From the NCBI GenBank assembly GCA_016714795.1, contig JADKCA010000001.1, forward strand, positions 62,001 to 126,000: a stretch of 64,000 nucleotides of DNA, given 5' to 3'. The notes under the pieces were generated by a model that saw only the letters and a list, made by a program, of their open reading frames with translations, was not told the origin of the DNA and did no database searches. This DNA comes from Sphingomonadales bacterium (GTDB taxonomy: Bacteria; Pseudomonadota; Alphaproteobacteria; Sphingomonadales; Sphingomonadaceae). Positions 52,564 through 60,662 of the stretch are shown piece by piece. Made by a program: the position numbers and the translations under genes. Position 1 is the stretch's first letter. Each line of letters starts with the position of its first letter.

Positions 52564-52791
52564 ATGAGCCAGACGCCCGCAGAGCCTTATGCCTTCACGC
52601 CTGCGGATGGTCGCTATCATGCGCTCTCAGGCGATCCTGACGAGACAGAGACCAAATGATGGTCGTTCACCGTGCCCGAACGGCGCATCGGCGGCTGGAT
52701 TCACACGCCTTAACATCCCAATCGCAAAACGGTGACGTGGCGCATCTTCGTGCGGGATGCGCGCGCTTGGGACAAGGCCCGCTGTGGCTGA
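52564..52791 (+). pseudogene. N-terminal remnant of an AttH/DUF7064-like protein with in-frame stops
   Basis: An ATG behind a GGAGGAGAG ribosome site opens MSQTPAEPYAFTPADGRYHA, then SGDPDETETK, a TGA (52657), WSFTVPERRIGGWIHTP, a TAA (52711), and HPNRKTVTWRIFVRDARAWD before a third stop. The WWSFTVPERRIGGW-type stretch resembles the start of AttH/tocopherol-cyclase-like proteins (DUF7064/7065) found with steroid and aromatic catabolism genes. Only ~75 codons of an expected ~350 remain and the lpdA gene follows. Family assignment is from recollection of the pattern. Confidence 0.5.
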
Positions 52792-52813
52792 CCTGACGGG
52801 TGTGCATTTTTGT

Positions 52814-54211
52814 TCAGATATGCAGCGCCTTGCCGAATGCACCCAGCACGCTTTCGTGCATCATCTCTGACAGGGTGGGGTGCGGGAAGACGGTGTTCAT
52901 GAAGTCCGCCTCAACCAGTTCCGCCGTTTTGCCGATGGTATAGCCCTGGATCAGTTCTGTCACTTCCGCGCCGATCATGTGCGCGCCGAGCAGTTCGCCA
53001 GTCTTTTCGTCAAAAACCGTCTTGATGAAGCCTTCCGCTTCACCGAGCGCAATCGCCTTGCCATTGCCGATGAAGGGGAACTTGCCGACCTTCACGCTAT
53101 AGCCCGCTTCCTTCGCCTTGGCTTCGGTCAGGCCCACGCTGGCGATCTGCGGATGGCAATAGGTGCAGCCGGGAATATTCTTGGGGTCCATCGCGTGCGG
53201 ATGGCCGCCCGCAATCGCTTCGGCCGCGATCACGCCCTCATGGCTGGCCTTGTGCGCGAGCCATGGGCCTTGGGTCACATCGCCAATGGCATAGATGCCC
53301 GGCACATTGGTGCGGCACATGGCGTCGGTCTTGATGTGGAAGCGCTTGTCAGGCTCGATGCCGAGCGTTTCAAGGCCGATGTTCTCGACGTTCGGCACAA
53401 TGCCAACGGCCACGATGACATGACTGAACTCTTCGGTTGTGATTGTGCCATCCTTGGCCTTGATCTCTGCCGTAATGCCACTGCCGGTGTCCGTGATCTT
53501 CTGCACGCCGGTTGAGGTGCGAATGTCCATCCCCTGCTTCTTGAGCGCACCCGCGAGGAAGGCCGAGACCTCTTCATCTTCCACCGGCACGATCCGGTCG
53601 AGCATTTCAACGACGGTCACCTTGGCCCCTAGATCATTGTAGAAGCTGGCAAACTCGATGCCGATCGCGCCCGAACCGATGACGAGCAGCTTGGTCGGCA
53701 TTTCGGGCGGCGTCATCGCGTGGCGGTACGTCCAGATGCGCTTACCGTCTGCCTTTGCGAAAGGCAGATCGCGTGCGCGGGCACCAGTGGCGATGATGAT
53801 GTTCTTCGCGCTCAGCTCTTCGGTCTTGCCATCGGCCGTGACAGAGAGCTTGCCCGGCGCAGTCAGCTTGCCATCGCCCATATGCACGTCGATCTTGTTC
53901 TTCTTCATCAGATGGCCAATGCCCTGATTGAGCTGCTTGGCCACCCCGCGCGAGCGCTTCACAATCGCGTCGATATCAGCCGTGATATTGTCGGCGGCGA
54001 GGCCGTAAGCCTTGGCATGCTGCATATAATGATAGATTTCGGCCGAGCGCAGCAGCGCCTTGGTGGGGATGCACCCCCAGTTGAGGCAGATGCCCCCCAG
54101 ATTCTCGCGCTCGACAATCGCGGTCTTGAGGCCCAGCTGCGCGGCGCGGATCGCGGCAACATAGCCACCGGGGCCGGAGCCGAGGACGATGAGATCATAG
54201 GAGGATGTCAT
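52814..54211 (-). CDS. lpdA: dihydrolipoyl dehydrogenase (E3)
   Basis: 465-residue flavoprotein re-oxidising lipoyl groups of the pyruvate dehydrogenase complex. FAD motif VLGSGPGGYVAAIRAAQLG, redox disulfide GGICLNWGCIPTKAL, NAD motif VIGSGAIGIEFASFYNDLG, second FAD motif IYAIGDV and the C-terminal HPTLSEMMHE catalytic His-Glu are all present. ATG 54211 overlaps the stop of the DUF559 ORF (ATGA). The E2 gene pdhC lies upstream on the same strand. Confidence 0.96.
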   Translation of the reverse strand: MTSSYDLIVLGSGPGGYVAAIRAAQLGLKTAIVERENLGGICLNWGCIPTKALLRSAEIYHYMQHAKAYGLAADNITADIDAIVKRSRGVAKQLNQGIGHLMKKNKIDVHMGDGKLTAPGKLSVTADGKTEELSAKNIIIATGARARDLPFAKADGKRIWTYRHAMTPPEMPTKLLVIGSGAIGIEFASFYNDLGAKVTVVEMLDRIVPVEDEEVSAFLAGALKKQGMDIRTSTGVQKITDTGSGITAEIKAKDGTITTEEFSHVIVAVGIVPNVENIGLETLGIEPDKRFHIKTDAMCRTNVPGIYAIGDVTQGPWLAHKASHEGVIAAEAIAGGHPHAMDPKNIPGCTYCHPQIASVGLTEAKAKEAGYSVKVGKFPFIGNGKAIALGEAEGFIKTVFDEKTGELLGAHMIGAEVTELIQGYTIGKTAELVEADFMNTVFPHPTLSEMMHESVLGAFGKALHI

Positions 54212-54705
54212 AATGCACCTATCATAGCCCCTCTCCCCTTGCGGGAGAGGGAGGGAGCCGCGCAAGCGGCGGAAGGGAGAGGGGGCAGTTGCAATGCGTC
54301 CCAAATGGCATCCTGAACCGCACCATTGCGTGCCAAAATATCATTGTTCCAGAAATGCAGCACGTTGAAACCCTGCGCTTTCAAATAGGCATCTCGGCGG
54401 GTGTCATACGGATTTTCGGCGTGTTGAGACCCGTCTGCTTCAACGATGAGGCGGTGATCGTAGTTCACGAAGTCGGCAATGTAACAGTCGACAACCACTT
54501 GCCGCTTGAATTTATAATTCACGAAACGCTTGGCGCGAAGCAAGGACCACATGCGTTTTTCAGCGTCGGTTGGGTTGGATCGCATCCATTTGGCGCGGGC
54601 AAGCAGTTCTTCTCTGGAAGGGGCAACCCCTCTCCCTTCCGCCGCTGCGCGGCTCCCTCCCTCTCCCGCAAGGGGAGAGGGGCTTTGGAATGAGAGTCCC
54701 ATCAC
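54208..54705 (-). CDS. DUF559 endonuclease-like protein
   Basis: 165-residue member of the DUF559/COG2852 family, a Vsr-like PD-(D/E)xK fold. Core residues 31-140 read SREELLARAKWMRSNPTDAEKRMWSLLRAKRF, then YIADF (Asp78) and IVEADGSQH (Glu89, Asp91), the expected catalytic acidic set, and FNVLHFWNNDIL. Both protein ends are encoded by the flanking inverted repeat: residues ~8-26 (SPLAGEG type) and ~141-159 (LPSAACAAPSLSRKGRG). The start is GTG 54705 or ATG 54702, overlapping the thioesterase stop; its own stop overlaps lpdA. Nuclease activity is inferred, not known. Confidence 0.8.
   Translation of the reverse strand: MMGLSFQSPSPLAGEGGSRAAAEGRGVAPSREELLARAKWMRSNPTDAEKRMWSLLRAKRFVNYKFKRQVVVDCYIADFVNYDHRLIVEADGSQHAENPYDTRRDAYLKAQGFNVLHFWNNDILARNGAVQDAIWDALQLPPLPSAACAAPSLSRKGRGAMIGAL
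54227..54284. repeat. inverted repeat, lpdA-side copy (58 bp)
   Basis: Begins GCCCCTCTCCCCTTGCGGGA and ends GGCGGAAGGGAGAGGGG. It is the reverse complement of 54627-54683 with a single extra A (GCAAGC against GCAGC). It contains two smaller hairpins (CCTCTCCC/GGGAGAGG and GCCGC/GCGGC), a REP-like structure. It encodes the C-terminal ~19 residues of the DUF559 ORF. Confidence 0.85.
54627..54683. repeat. inverted repeat, thioesterase-side copy (57 bp)
   Basis: Partner of 54227-54284 in opposite orientation, starting CCCCTCTCCCTTCCGCCGCT and ending AAGGGGAGAGGGGC. Together they bracket 342 nt containing the DUF559 catalytic core. In the DUF559 frame this copy yields SPLAGEGGSRAAAEGRG, a peptide typical of translated sphingomonad repeats. 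Confidence 0.85.
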
Positions 54706-55070
54706 CCCTCAATCGCCCTTGGCTTGTTGTCCGCATCCACCGCGACAAAGGTGAAGCGGCCCGTCGCGACCGTCTGCGTGAAATCGCCATCGCGTTCGCG
54801 ACGTTCGGCGCGGGCGGAGAGCGTGATCGAGGTGCGGCCCTGCTTCTCGACTTCGGTATAGACCGAAAGCTCATCGCCCATGACTGCGCCCGCCGGAAAG
54901 CGGATGTCATCAGCCGCGACAAGGATCGCCTTGCCCTTCGCCACACGCGACGCGCGCGAGGCCGCCCCCAGCGCCATCTGGCTGACGATCCACCCGCCAA
55001 ACGCTCCGCCATAGGGGTTCATGTCGGTGGGCATGATGGTGACGCGGATGTCGGGCACGGATGTGTCCAT
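54702..55070 (-). CDS. acyl-CoA thioesterase (hotdog fold, YciA-like)
   Basis: 122-residue single hotdog-domain protein hydrolysing acyl-CoA thioesters. DTSVPDIRVTIMPTDMNPYG-GAFGGWIVSQMALGA is the hotdog N-terminal helix region of YciA-type enzymes, with the catalytic Asp in the MNPYGxAFGGW segment neighbourhood; VEKQGRTSITLSARAERR is the long strand. ATG 55070 has GGAG upstream and shares bases with the stop of the membrane-protein gene (TAATG). Confidence 0.85.
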   Translation of the reverse strand: MDTSVPDIRVTIMPTDMNPYGGAFGGWIVSQMALGAASRASRVAKGKAILVAADDIRFPAGAVMGDELSVYTEVEKQGRTSITLSARAERRERDGDFTQTVATGRFTFVAVDADNKPRAIEG

Positions 55071-55369
55071 TACAAAACTCCTGCCGCAAGAAGGGGCGTG
55101 TAGAAAAGCCGCCCGGACATGGCGCAGCTTGCGACCGCCGCGATAGCCAGAGCCGGAGTTGCGATCTTGTGCCGGAAGATCCATGCCGCCGCCGAACATG
55201 CAAGGCTCAAGAGCGCCAACATCATGATATTGCCGTCATGCGTGCCTAAAATCTGCCCCTCATATTCCGGACCGGCATGAGCCATGGACATGCCGAACCA
55301 CCCCATGCATTCAAGCAAAAGCGCGGGTATGATCGCCAAAGTTGCCGCGATCCGGGCGGCAATCAGCAT
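55070..55369 (-). CDS. small membrane protein of unknown function
   Basis: 99-residue hydrophobic protein with three predicted membrane segments (~residues 3-25, 45-65, 71-90) and short loops, including GPEYEGQILGTHDG after the first segment. I do not recognise a family. It is coupled at both ends: its ATG overlaps the pdhC stop (TGATG) and its stop overlaps the thioesterase start, so it is translated as part of the pdhC-lpdA unit. Confidence 0.65.
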   Translation of the reverse strand: MLIAARIAATLAIIPALLLECMGWFGMSMAHAGPEYEGQILGTHDGNIMMLALLSLACSAAAWIFRHKIATPALAIAAVASCAMSGRLFYTPLLAAGVL

Positions 55370-56640
55370 CACGCAACCAGCCCCAGCGGGTTCTCCACGA
55401 GGGTCTTGAACGCCGCCATCAGCTGCGCGCCGTCCGCGCCGTCAATCGCGCGATGGTCAAACGACCCGGTGCAGCTCATCACCGTCGCAATCGCCAGCGC
55501 GTCATCGACGACATAGGGCCGTTTCTCTCCCGCGCCGACCGCTAGGATCATGGCTTGCGGCGGGTTGATCACGGCGGTGAACTGCTTGATGCCCATCATC
55601 CCCATATTCGAGATCGAGGCGGTGCCGCCCTGATATTCGGTCGGCGCGAGTTTGCCTTCCTTGGCGCGCGCGGCAAGATCGGCCATGTCTGTCGCGATCT
55701 TGGAGAGCGATTTGGTTGCTGCATCGGTGATGATCGGGGTGATCAGACCGCCTGGGATGCTGACGGCCACCGAAATATCGGCCCGTTTATACTGGCGCAG
55801 CACGTCTCCGCCGAACGAGACATTGCATTGCGGCACGCGATCCAGCGCCAGCGCCAGCGCCTTGATCAGCATGTCATTGACCGAAAGCTTGATGCCGCGA
55901 TCGGCGAGGCTCGCATTCAGATCGCCACGCAGCTTGAGCAGCGCATCGAGCCGGACATCCACGGTGAGGTAGATATGCGGCGCGTCCTGCATCGATTGCG
56001 TGAGGCGGCGCGCGATGGTTTTGCGCATGGAAGAGAGCTTGGTGTCTTCGTAAGGAACACCGAAATCGGCGATGCCTGCTGCGGCACCACCGTCCGGGCG
56101 GCGCGCGCTGTCCGCTTGCGGCAACCCGGCTTCCACGGTGGCGGGGGAGGCGGTGGGTGCGGAAACCGCTTCCACATCCGCTTTCACCACGCGCCCGTTC
56201 GGCCCGCTGCCCTTCACGCCCGCCAGATCAAGCCCCTTGGCCTCTGCGATGCGCCGCGCGAGCGGGGAGGCGATGACGCGTTCTCCCGCAGCTTTGGCCG
56301 CCACTGCAACCGGGGCCGGGGCCGTCGCTGCCTTCGGCGCTTCCACAACCGGCGCAGGCTTTGCAGCCGGAGCGGCTTTGGGTGCGGGCGCTTCATCCTC
56401 ATCGCCCTGGATCAGCGCGATCACCGTGCCCACCTTCACGCCCTCGCTGCCTTCCGGCACGGCGATTTCGGTCACTACGCCTTCATCGACAGCTTCGAAT
56501 TCCATCGTTGCCTTATCGGTCTCAATCTCTGCCAAAATGTCCCCGGATGTCACGGTGTCACCCACTTTGACCAGCCAGCGCGCGAGCGTGCCCTCTTCCA
56601 TGGTGGGGGACAGCGCAGGCATTTTGATCTGAATGGACAT
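55369..56640 (-). CDS. pdhC: pyruvate dehydrogenase E2, dihydrolipoyllysine acetyltransferase
   Basis: 423-residue E2: lipoyl domain (residues ~2-78, lipoyl Lys in EIETDKATMEFE ~residue 43), Ala/Pro linker, peripheral-subunit-binding domain (IASPLARRIAEAKGLDLAGVKGSGPNGRV, ~115-150) and catalytic domain ending with the SFDHRAIDGADGA active-site His-Asp. The start at 56640 gives SIQIKMPALSPTMEEGTLA, typical of alphaproteobacterial PDH E2 rather than the oxoglutarate E2. E1 genes are not in the window. Confidence 0.95.
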   Translation of the reverse strand: MSIQIKMPALSPTMEEGTLARWLVKVGDTVTSGDILAEIETDKATMEFEAVDEGVVTEIAVPEGSEGVKVGTVIALIQGDEDEAPAPKAAPAAKPAPVVEAPKAATAPAPVAVAAKAAGERVIASPLARRIAEAKGLDLAGVKGSGPNGRVVKADVEAVSAPTASPATVEAGLPQADSARRPDGGAAAGIADFGVPYEDTKLSSMRKTIARRLTQSMQDAPHIYLTVDVRLDALLKLRGDLNASLADRGIKLSVNDMLIKALALALDRVPQCNVSFGGDVLRQYKRADISVAVSIPGGLITPIITDAATKSLSKIATDMADLAARAKEGKLAPTEYQGGTASISNMGMMGIKQFTAVINPPQAMILAVGAGEKRPYVVDDALAIATVMSCTGSFDHRAIDGADGAQLMAAFKTLVENPLGLVA

Positions 56641-56764
56641 GAACGGACAACCTGTTTGAAATGCGGGGCCGAAGGAACGTGCCGCTTCCCTAGCGTCATG
56701 CAGAGACTTGCGCCAGTCTTTCAATTGGCGCACCGTGGCGGTTCCGGGGGGATGGGAACTGAAC

Positions 56765-57220
56765 ATGCGCACATATCTGGTGGTCATCGACGAAACAGAA
56801 GAGGCTGAAGTGGCACTGCGCTTTGCCGCGCGCCGCGCGATGAAAACCGGGGGTGCTGTCGAGATTCTGGTGGTGATGGACCGCGCCGAATTCGTCGCCT
56901 GGGGCGGCATTCAGGCAACGATGGAAGCGGAAGCGCGCGAACATGCCGAAGACGTGGTGGCCCGCGCGCTCGACACGCTGGGCGAAGAAGGGCAGCTGTC
57001 GCCCGCCATCCATGTCCGCCAAGGGGCCGCCGCGCCGATGATCCGCGCCGCGATTGATGCCAATCCGAATATTGCGGCGCTGGTGCTGGGGGCGGCCCCC
57101 GGCGGCAATCCGGGGCCGCTCGTCTCTCATTTTTCCGGCAGTGAAGCAGGCAATCTGCCCGTGCCGATCATGCTCGTGCCCGGCGCGCTCAATCGTGAGG
57201 CGCTGGACCGGCTGAGTTGA
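56765..57220 (+). CDS. universal stress protein UspA family
   Basis: 151-residue Rossmann-like protein: RTYLVVIDETEEAEVALRFAARRA at the N-terminus and ALVLGAAPGGNPGPLVSHFSGSEA near residue 110. The nucleotide loop is a looser form of GxxG-x9-G, so ATP binding is uncertain. ATG 56765 follows GGGA. It is divergent from pdhC and its end overlaps the convergent trmL by 32 nt. Confidence 0.82.
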   Translation: MRTYLVVIDETEEAEVALRFAARRAMKTGGAVEILVVMDRAEFVAWGGIQATMEAEAREHAEDVVARALDTLGEEGQLSPAIHVRQGAAAPMIRAAIDANPNIAALVLGAAPGGNPGPLVSHFSGSEAGNLPVPIMLVPGALNREALDRLS

Positions 57221-57659
57221 GGCCGCCGGTCTGGCGGAGCGCTTCATGGAGCGCGATTCCCGCAGACACCGCCACGTTCAGCGAGCGCACGCCGGGTGTC
57301 ATCGCAATCCGGACGGACGCCGTGCAGTGCGCGCGAACGTGAGAGGGAACGCCCGCGCTTTCCTGACCGAACAGCAATGTGTCACCCGTCTGAAACGCGA
57401 AGTCGTGGAGGGGCGTCTCCGCCTGCGTGGACAGCAGGATGATTCGGCCCGTTGCCGACGCTTGAAAGCTTGTCCAATCAGCATGACGCACCACATGCGC
57501 CCGCTCGGCATAGTCCATGCCCGCGCGCGCCAGCGCCCGGTCTGAAAACGGAAAGCCGCATGGCTCGATAATGTCCAATGGCACATCGAACGCTGCACAG
57601 CTGCGGATGATCGTGCCGACATTTCCGGCGATTTCGGGTTGGAACAGGGCAAGGCGCAT
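57189..57659 (-). CDS. trmL: tRNA (cytidine(34)-2'-O)-methyltransferase
   Basis: 156-residue SPOUT methyltransferase modifying the wobble base of tRNA-Leu. RLALFQPEIAGNVGTIIRSCAAF (N-terminal), LLFGQESAGVP (knot motif) and RIAMTPGVRSLNVAVSAGIALHEALRQ (SAM-binding knot) are the family blocks. The length is typical. Start at ATG 57659; a GTG/ATG pair two codons upstream is possible. Confidence 0.93.
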   Translation of the reverse strand: MRLALFQPEIAGNVGTIIRSCAAFDVPLDIIEPCGFPFSDRALARAGMDYAERAHVVRHADWTSFQASATGRIILLSTQAETPLHDFAFQTGDTLLFGQESAGVPSHVRAHCTASVRIAMTPGVRSLNVAVSAGIALHEALRQTGGLNSAGPAPHD

Positions 57660-57773
57660 GGCCACGCGATACGATGGACAGCAGGGACGCGCAATTCAGG
57701 GTTATGACGCCATGGCGGCGAGCGCAAAATGTCCAAAAGCGCGGTTGCATCTTGCCGCAACATGTTTATCAGG

Positions 57774-57802
57774 CCCCCAATTGCCTTATTCAGGCAAGGG
57801 GG
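57774..57802. promoter_or_regulatory. hairpin in the petABC leader
   Basis: CCCCC-AA-TTGCCT (57774-57786), a 5-nt loop, then AGGCAA-GGGGG (57792-57802) forms a strong stem with a two-base bulge, about 85 nt before the petA start. No T-run follows, so it is not an obvious terminator for the divergent trmL transcript. It may be a leader structure or an operator. Otherwise the 229-nt gap shows nothing clear. Confidence 0.5.
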
Positions 57803-57888
57803 TCTGTCCGGACCTGTTTTGCGCTTGGCTTGGCCAGCCGTTGCAGGACCGGATGTGGAAAATTCGCAACTGAAGGCAGGTTCCAGAG

Positions 57889-58452
57889 ATGGCAGCGGTC
57901 GAAACAGACGCAACCGGCGCAGTTCATGAAGACGATGGCGTCCGCCGTCGGGACTTCATCAACTTGGCCGCGACAAGTTTTGCAGGGGTGGGGGCCGTGG
58001 CAATCGTCCTTCCTCTCGTCAACCAGATGAATCCCAGTGCCGACGTGCTCGCGCTGGCTTCCATCGAGGTGGACATTTCCAAAATTCCGGTCGGATCGGC
58101 GATCAAGACCGAATTCAGGAAGCAGCCGCTGTTCGTGCGCCACCTGAACCCGGACGAGATCAAGGCGGCGGAAGATACCAAGGCGGACTCGCTGCGTGAT
58201 CCCCAGACGCTGGAAGAGCGCACCAAGGGCAAGAAGGAATGGCTGGTCACGATGGGTGTCTGCACCCATCTCGGCTGCGTTCCGCTCGGCGCAGGTGCTG
58301 GCGAACTCAAAGGCGAGTTTGGCGGCTATTTCTGCCCGTGCCATGGTTCGCACTATGACACCGCAGGCCGCATCATGAAGGGGCCTGCTCCCAAAAACCT
58401 CGAAGTGCCGGAATACGCATTCGCGTCCGACACTGTGATCAAAGTCGGCTGA
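57889..58452 (+). CDS. petA: ubiquinol-cytochrome c reductase iron-sulfur subunit (Rieske)
   Basis: 187-residue Rieske protein of the bc1 complex. A twin-arginine signal anchor (VRRRDFINLAATSFAGVGAVAIVLP, ~residues 18-43) holds it in the membrane. The 2Fe-2S ligands are in CTHLGC (~124-129) and CPCHGS (~147-152), with the two extra cysteines forming the stabilising disulfide. First gene of petABC. Confidence 0.96.
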   Translation: MAAVETDATGAVHEDDGVRRRDFINLAATSFAGVGAVAIVLPLVNQMNPSADVLALASIEVDISKIPVGSAIKTEFRKQPLFVRHLNPDEIKAAEDTKADSLRDPQTLEERTKGKKEWLVTMGVCTHLGCVPLGAGAGELKGEFGGYFCPCHGSHYDTAGRIMKGPAPKNLEVPEYAFASDTVIKVG

Positions 58453-58463
58453 GGAGAGAGAGA

Positions 58464-59728
58464 ATGAGCTTCCCTTGGGCCAATCATTATGAGCCGCAGC
58501 ACCCGTTCATGCGCTACATGGACGAAAAGCTGCCTCTGCCCCGCTTCATCTACAATGCGATTGGTGGCGGTTATCCGGTTCCGCGCAACCTGAACTATTT
58601 CTGGAACTTCGGCGTGCTTTCGGGCGCGGCTCTGATGCTCCAGATCGTCACCGGCATCGTGCTGGCCATGCACTTTGCTGGTAATAGCGCGCTCGCGTTC
58701 GACTCGGTCGAACACATCATGCGGGACGTGAATTCGGGCTGGCTGATGCGTTATGCGCACGCCAACGGCGCTTCGATGTTCTTCATCGTGGTTTATGTCC
58801 ACATCTTCCGCGGTCTGTTTTACGCCTCGTACAAGCCGCCGCGCGAAGTTGTGTGGCTGCTGGGTATCGTGATCTTCCTGCTGATGATGGCCACCGCCTT
58901 CATGGGCTATGTGCTACCCTGGGGCCAGATGAGCTTCTGGGGTGCCAAGGTCATCACCGGCCTGTTCGGCGCAATCCCTGTGGTGGGTGAGCCCATTCAG
59001 ACCTGGCTGCTGGGCGGCTTCTCTCCGGACAATGCCGCGCTCAACCGCTTCTTCTCGCTGCACTATCTGCTGCCGTTCGTGATCCTGGGCGTTGTCGTCC
59101 TGCACGTCTGGGCGCTGCATCTTCCGGGGTCTTCCAACCCCACGGGTGTGCCGGTGAAGTCTGAAGAGGATACGGTGCCGTTCCACCCCTATTACACGGC
59201 GAAGGACGGCTTCGGCCTCGGCGTGTTCCTGATCGTGTTTGCGATTTTGGTGTTCTTCGCGCCGAATTTCCTCGGTGAGCCTGACAATTATATCAAGGCC
59301 AACCCGATGTCGACGCCGGCCAACATCGTTCCGGAATGGTATTTCTGGCCGTTCTACGCGATCCTGCGGGCCTTCACGTTCGATTTCTTCTTCGTTCCGG
59401 CGAAGCTGCTGGGCGTGCTGGCGATGTTCGCATCGATCCTGCTGCTGTTGTTCCTGCCGTGGATCGACACTTCGCCGGTTCGTTCGGGCCATTATCGTCC
59501 GCTGTTCCGCAAATTCTTCTGGTTCGGCCTGATGCCCTGCATCATCGTGCTCGGCTATTGCGGTGGCTCTCATGCCACCAATGGCGTCGTGCTCGTCAGC
59601 CAGCTGGCCTCTGTCTATTACTTTGCGCACTTCCTGATCATTCTTCCGATCGTGTCGCGCATCGAAAGACGCTGCCGCTGCCGAACTCCATCACCGAAAG
59701 CGTGCTTGGCGCGCCTGCGGCCGCATAA
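58464..59728 (+). CDS. petB: cytochrome b of bc1 complex (frameshifted near C-terminus)
   Basis: About 422-residue eight-helix quinol-oxidising subunit. Heme His pairs lie in MRYAHANGASMFFIVVYVHIFRG and in the fourth helix LHYLLPFVILGVVVLHVWALHLPG; the Qo-site motif PEWYF is present. After VSRIE the frame changes: one missing A at 59665-59667 would give KTLPLPNSITESVLGAPAAA and the stop at 59728, 17 nt before petC. Only the cytosolic tail is affected. As read, translation would instead run to 59837 into petC. Confidence 0.95.
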
Positions 59729-59745
59729 TCGGGGGCTAGAGAAAA

Positions 59746-60558
59746 ATGGTTCGCATTATCGCTTTTCTGGTCGGCCTGTTCTTTTCGGGCATGCTCGGCT
59801 ACTCGGCCATCCGCACCGGCTACAATATGGTGTCTGATCCCGCTGCGGCAACGGCGGAGGAGGAGTTCCACCAGCACGTCAAATCGGTGTCCTTCTCCTT
59901 CGAAGGTCCGACGGGCAAATATGACCGTGCACAGTTGCAGCGCGGGCTTCAGGTCTATCATGAAGTCTGCAAGGCCTGTCATGGCCTGACGCAGGTGGCC
60001 TTCCGTGATCTCGCGGATCTGGGCTATGCCGAAGGTCAGGTGAAGACGATTGCTGCGGAATATAATGTTCCGTCGCTCAATCCGGAAACGGGTGAGGCTG
60101 AAACCCGCAAGGGCACGGCTGCCGACAAGTTCCCGTCGCCCTTTGCCAATGACATCGCGGCCAAGGCAGCGAATAACGGCGCGGTTCCGCCCGATCTTTC
60201 GCTGATGGCCAAGGCGCGTCATGGCGGTCCGGAATATATCTACTCGCTGCTGACCGGCTATCAGGCGCAACCCGAAGAGCTGGTGAAGAAGTTCCCTGAC
60301 TCCAAGACGGGGCCGGGCCTCCACTACAATCCGTATTTCGCCAACCTCAATCTCGCCATGGCTCCGCCGCTGCCGGTTGACGATGTGGAAACGGATCGCA
60401 AGGCGAAGGACGTGTCGGCCTTCCTGATGTGGGCGGCAGAGCCCAAGCTGGAAAACCGCCACAAGTCCGGTATCCCGGCGTTGATCTTCCTGATCCTCTT
60501 CACCTGGCTGACTTACATGAGCTATCAGGTGATCTGGGCGGACAAGAAAAAGCACTGA
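59746..60558 (+). CDS. petC: cytochrome c1
   Basis: 270-residue heme-c subunit passing electrons from the Rieske centre to cytochrome c. N-terminal signal anchor (residues ~3-20), heme motif CKACH (Cys75, Cys78, His79), the axial Met probably in LNLAMAPPLP (~205), and a C-terminal membrane anchor (SGIPALIFLILFTWLTYMSY). Terminator follows. Confidence 0.96.
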   Translation: MVRIIAFLVGLFFSGMLGYSAIRTGYNMVSDPAAATAEEEFHQHVKSVSFSFEGPTGKYDRAQLQRGLQVYHEVCKACHGLTQVAFRDLADLGYAEGQVKTIAAEYNVPSLNPETGEAETRKGTAADKFPSPFANDIAAKAANNGAVPPDLSLMAKARHGGPEYIYSLLTGYQAQPEELVKKFPDSKTGPGLHYNPYFANLNLAMAPPLPVDDVETDRKAKDVSAFLMWAAEPKLENRHKSGIPALIFLILFTWLTYMSYQVIWADKKKH

Positions 60559-60586
60559 GGCTTCACCGCCTGAGCGCCAATGAGAA

Positions 60587-60620
60587 GGGCTCCGGAGCGA
60601 TCCGGAGCCCTTTCTGTTCT
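60587..60620 (+). terminator. Rho-independent terminator of petABC
   Basis: Perfect 10-bp stem GGGCTCCGGA (60587-60596) / TCCGGAGCCC (60601-60610) with a GCGA loop, followed by TTTCTGTTCT. It lies 28 nt after the petC stop. Confidence 0.93.
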
Positions 60621-60662
60621 CGGGTGCGGCGGGGGGATTTGGAGTGCCCCTGGCGCTGCGGC

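Noticed and set aside
54227..54683. Complete insertion sequence around the DUF559 ORF
   Set aside because: No transposase and no target-site duplication could be identified; only an inverted-repeat-bounded cassette is supported.
59661..59837. Programmed frameshift in petB
   Set aside because: No slippery heptamer or downstream pseudoknot is evident, and seven other genes show similar one- or two-base losses, so a consensus error fits better.
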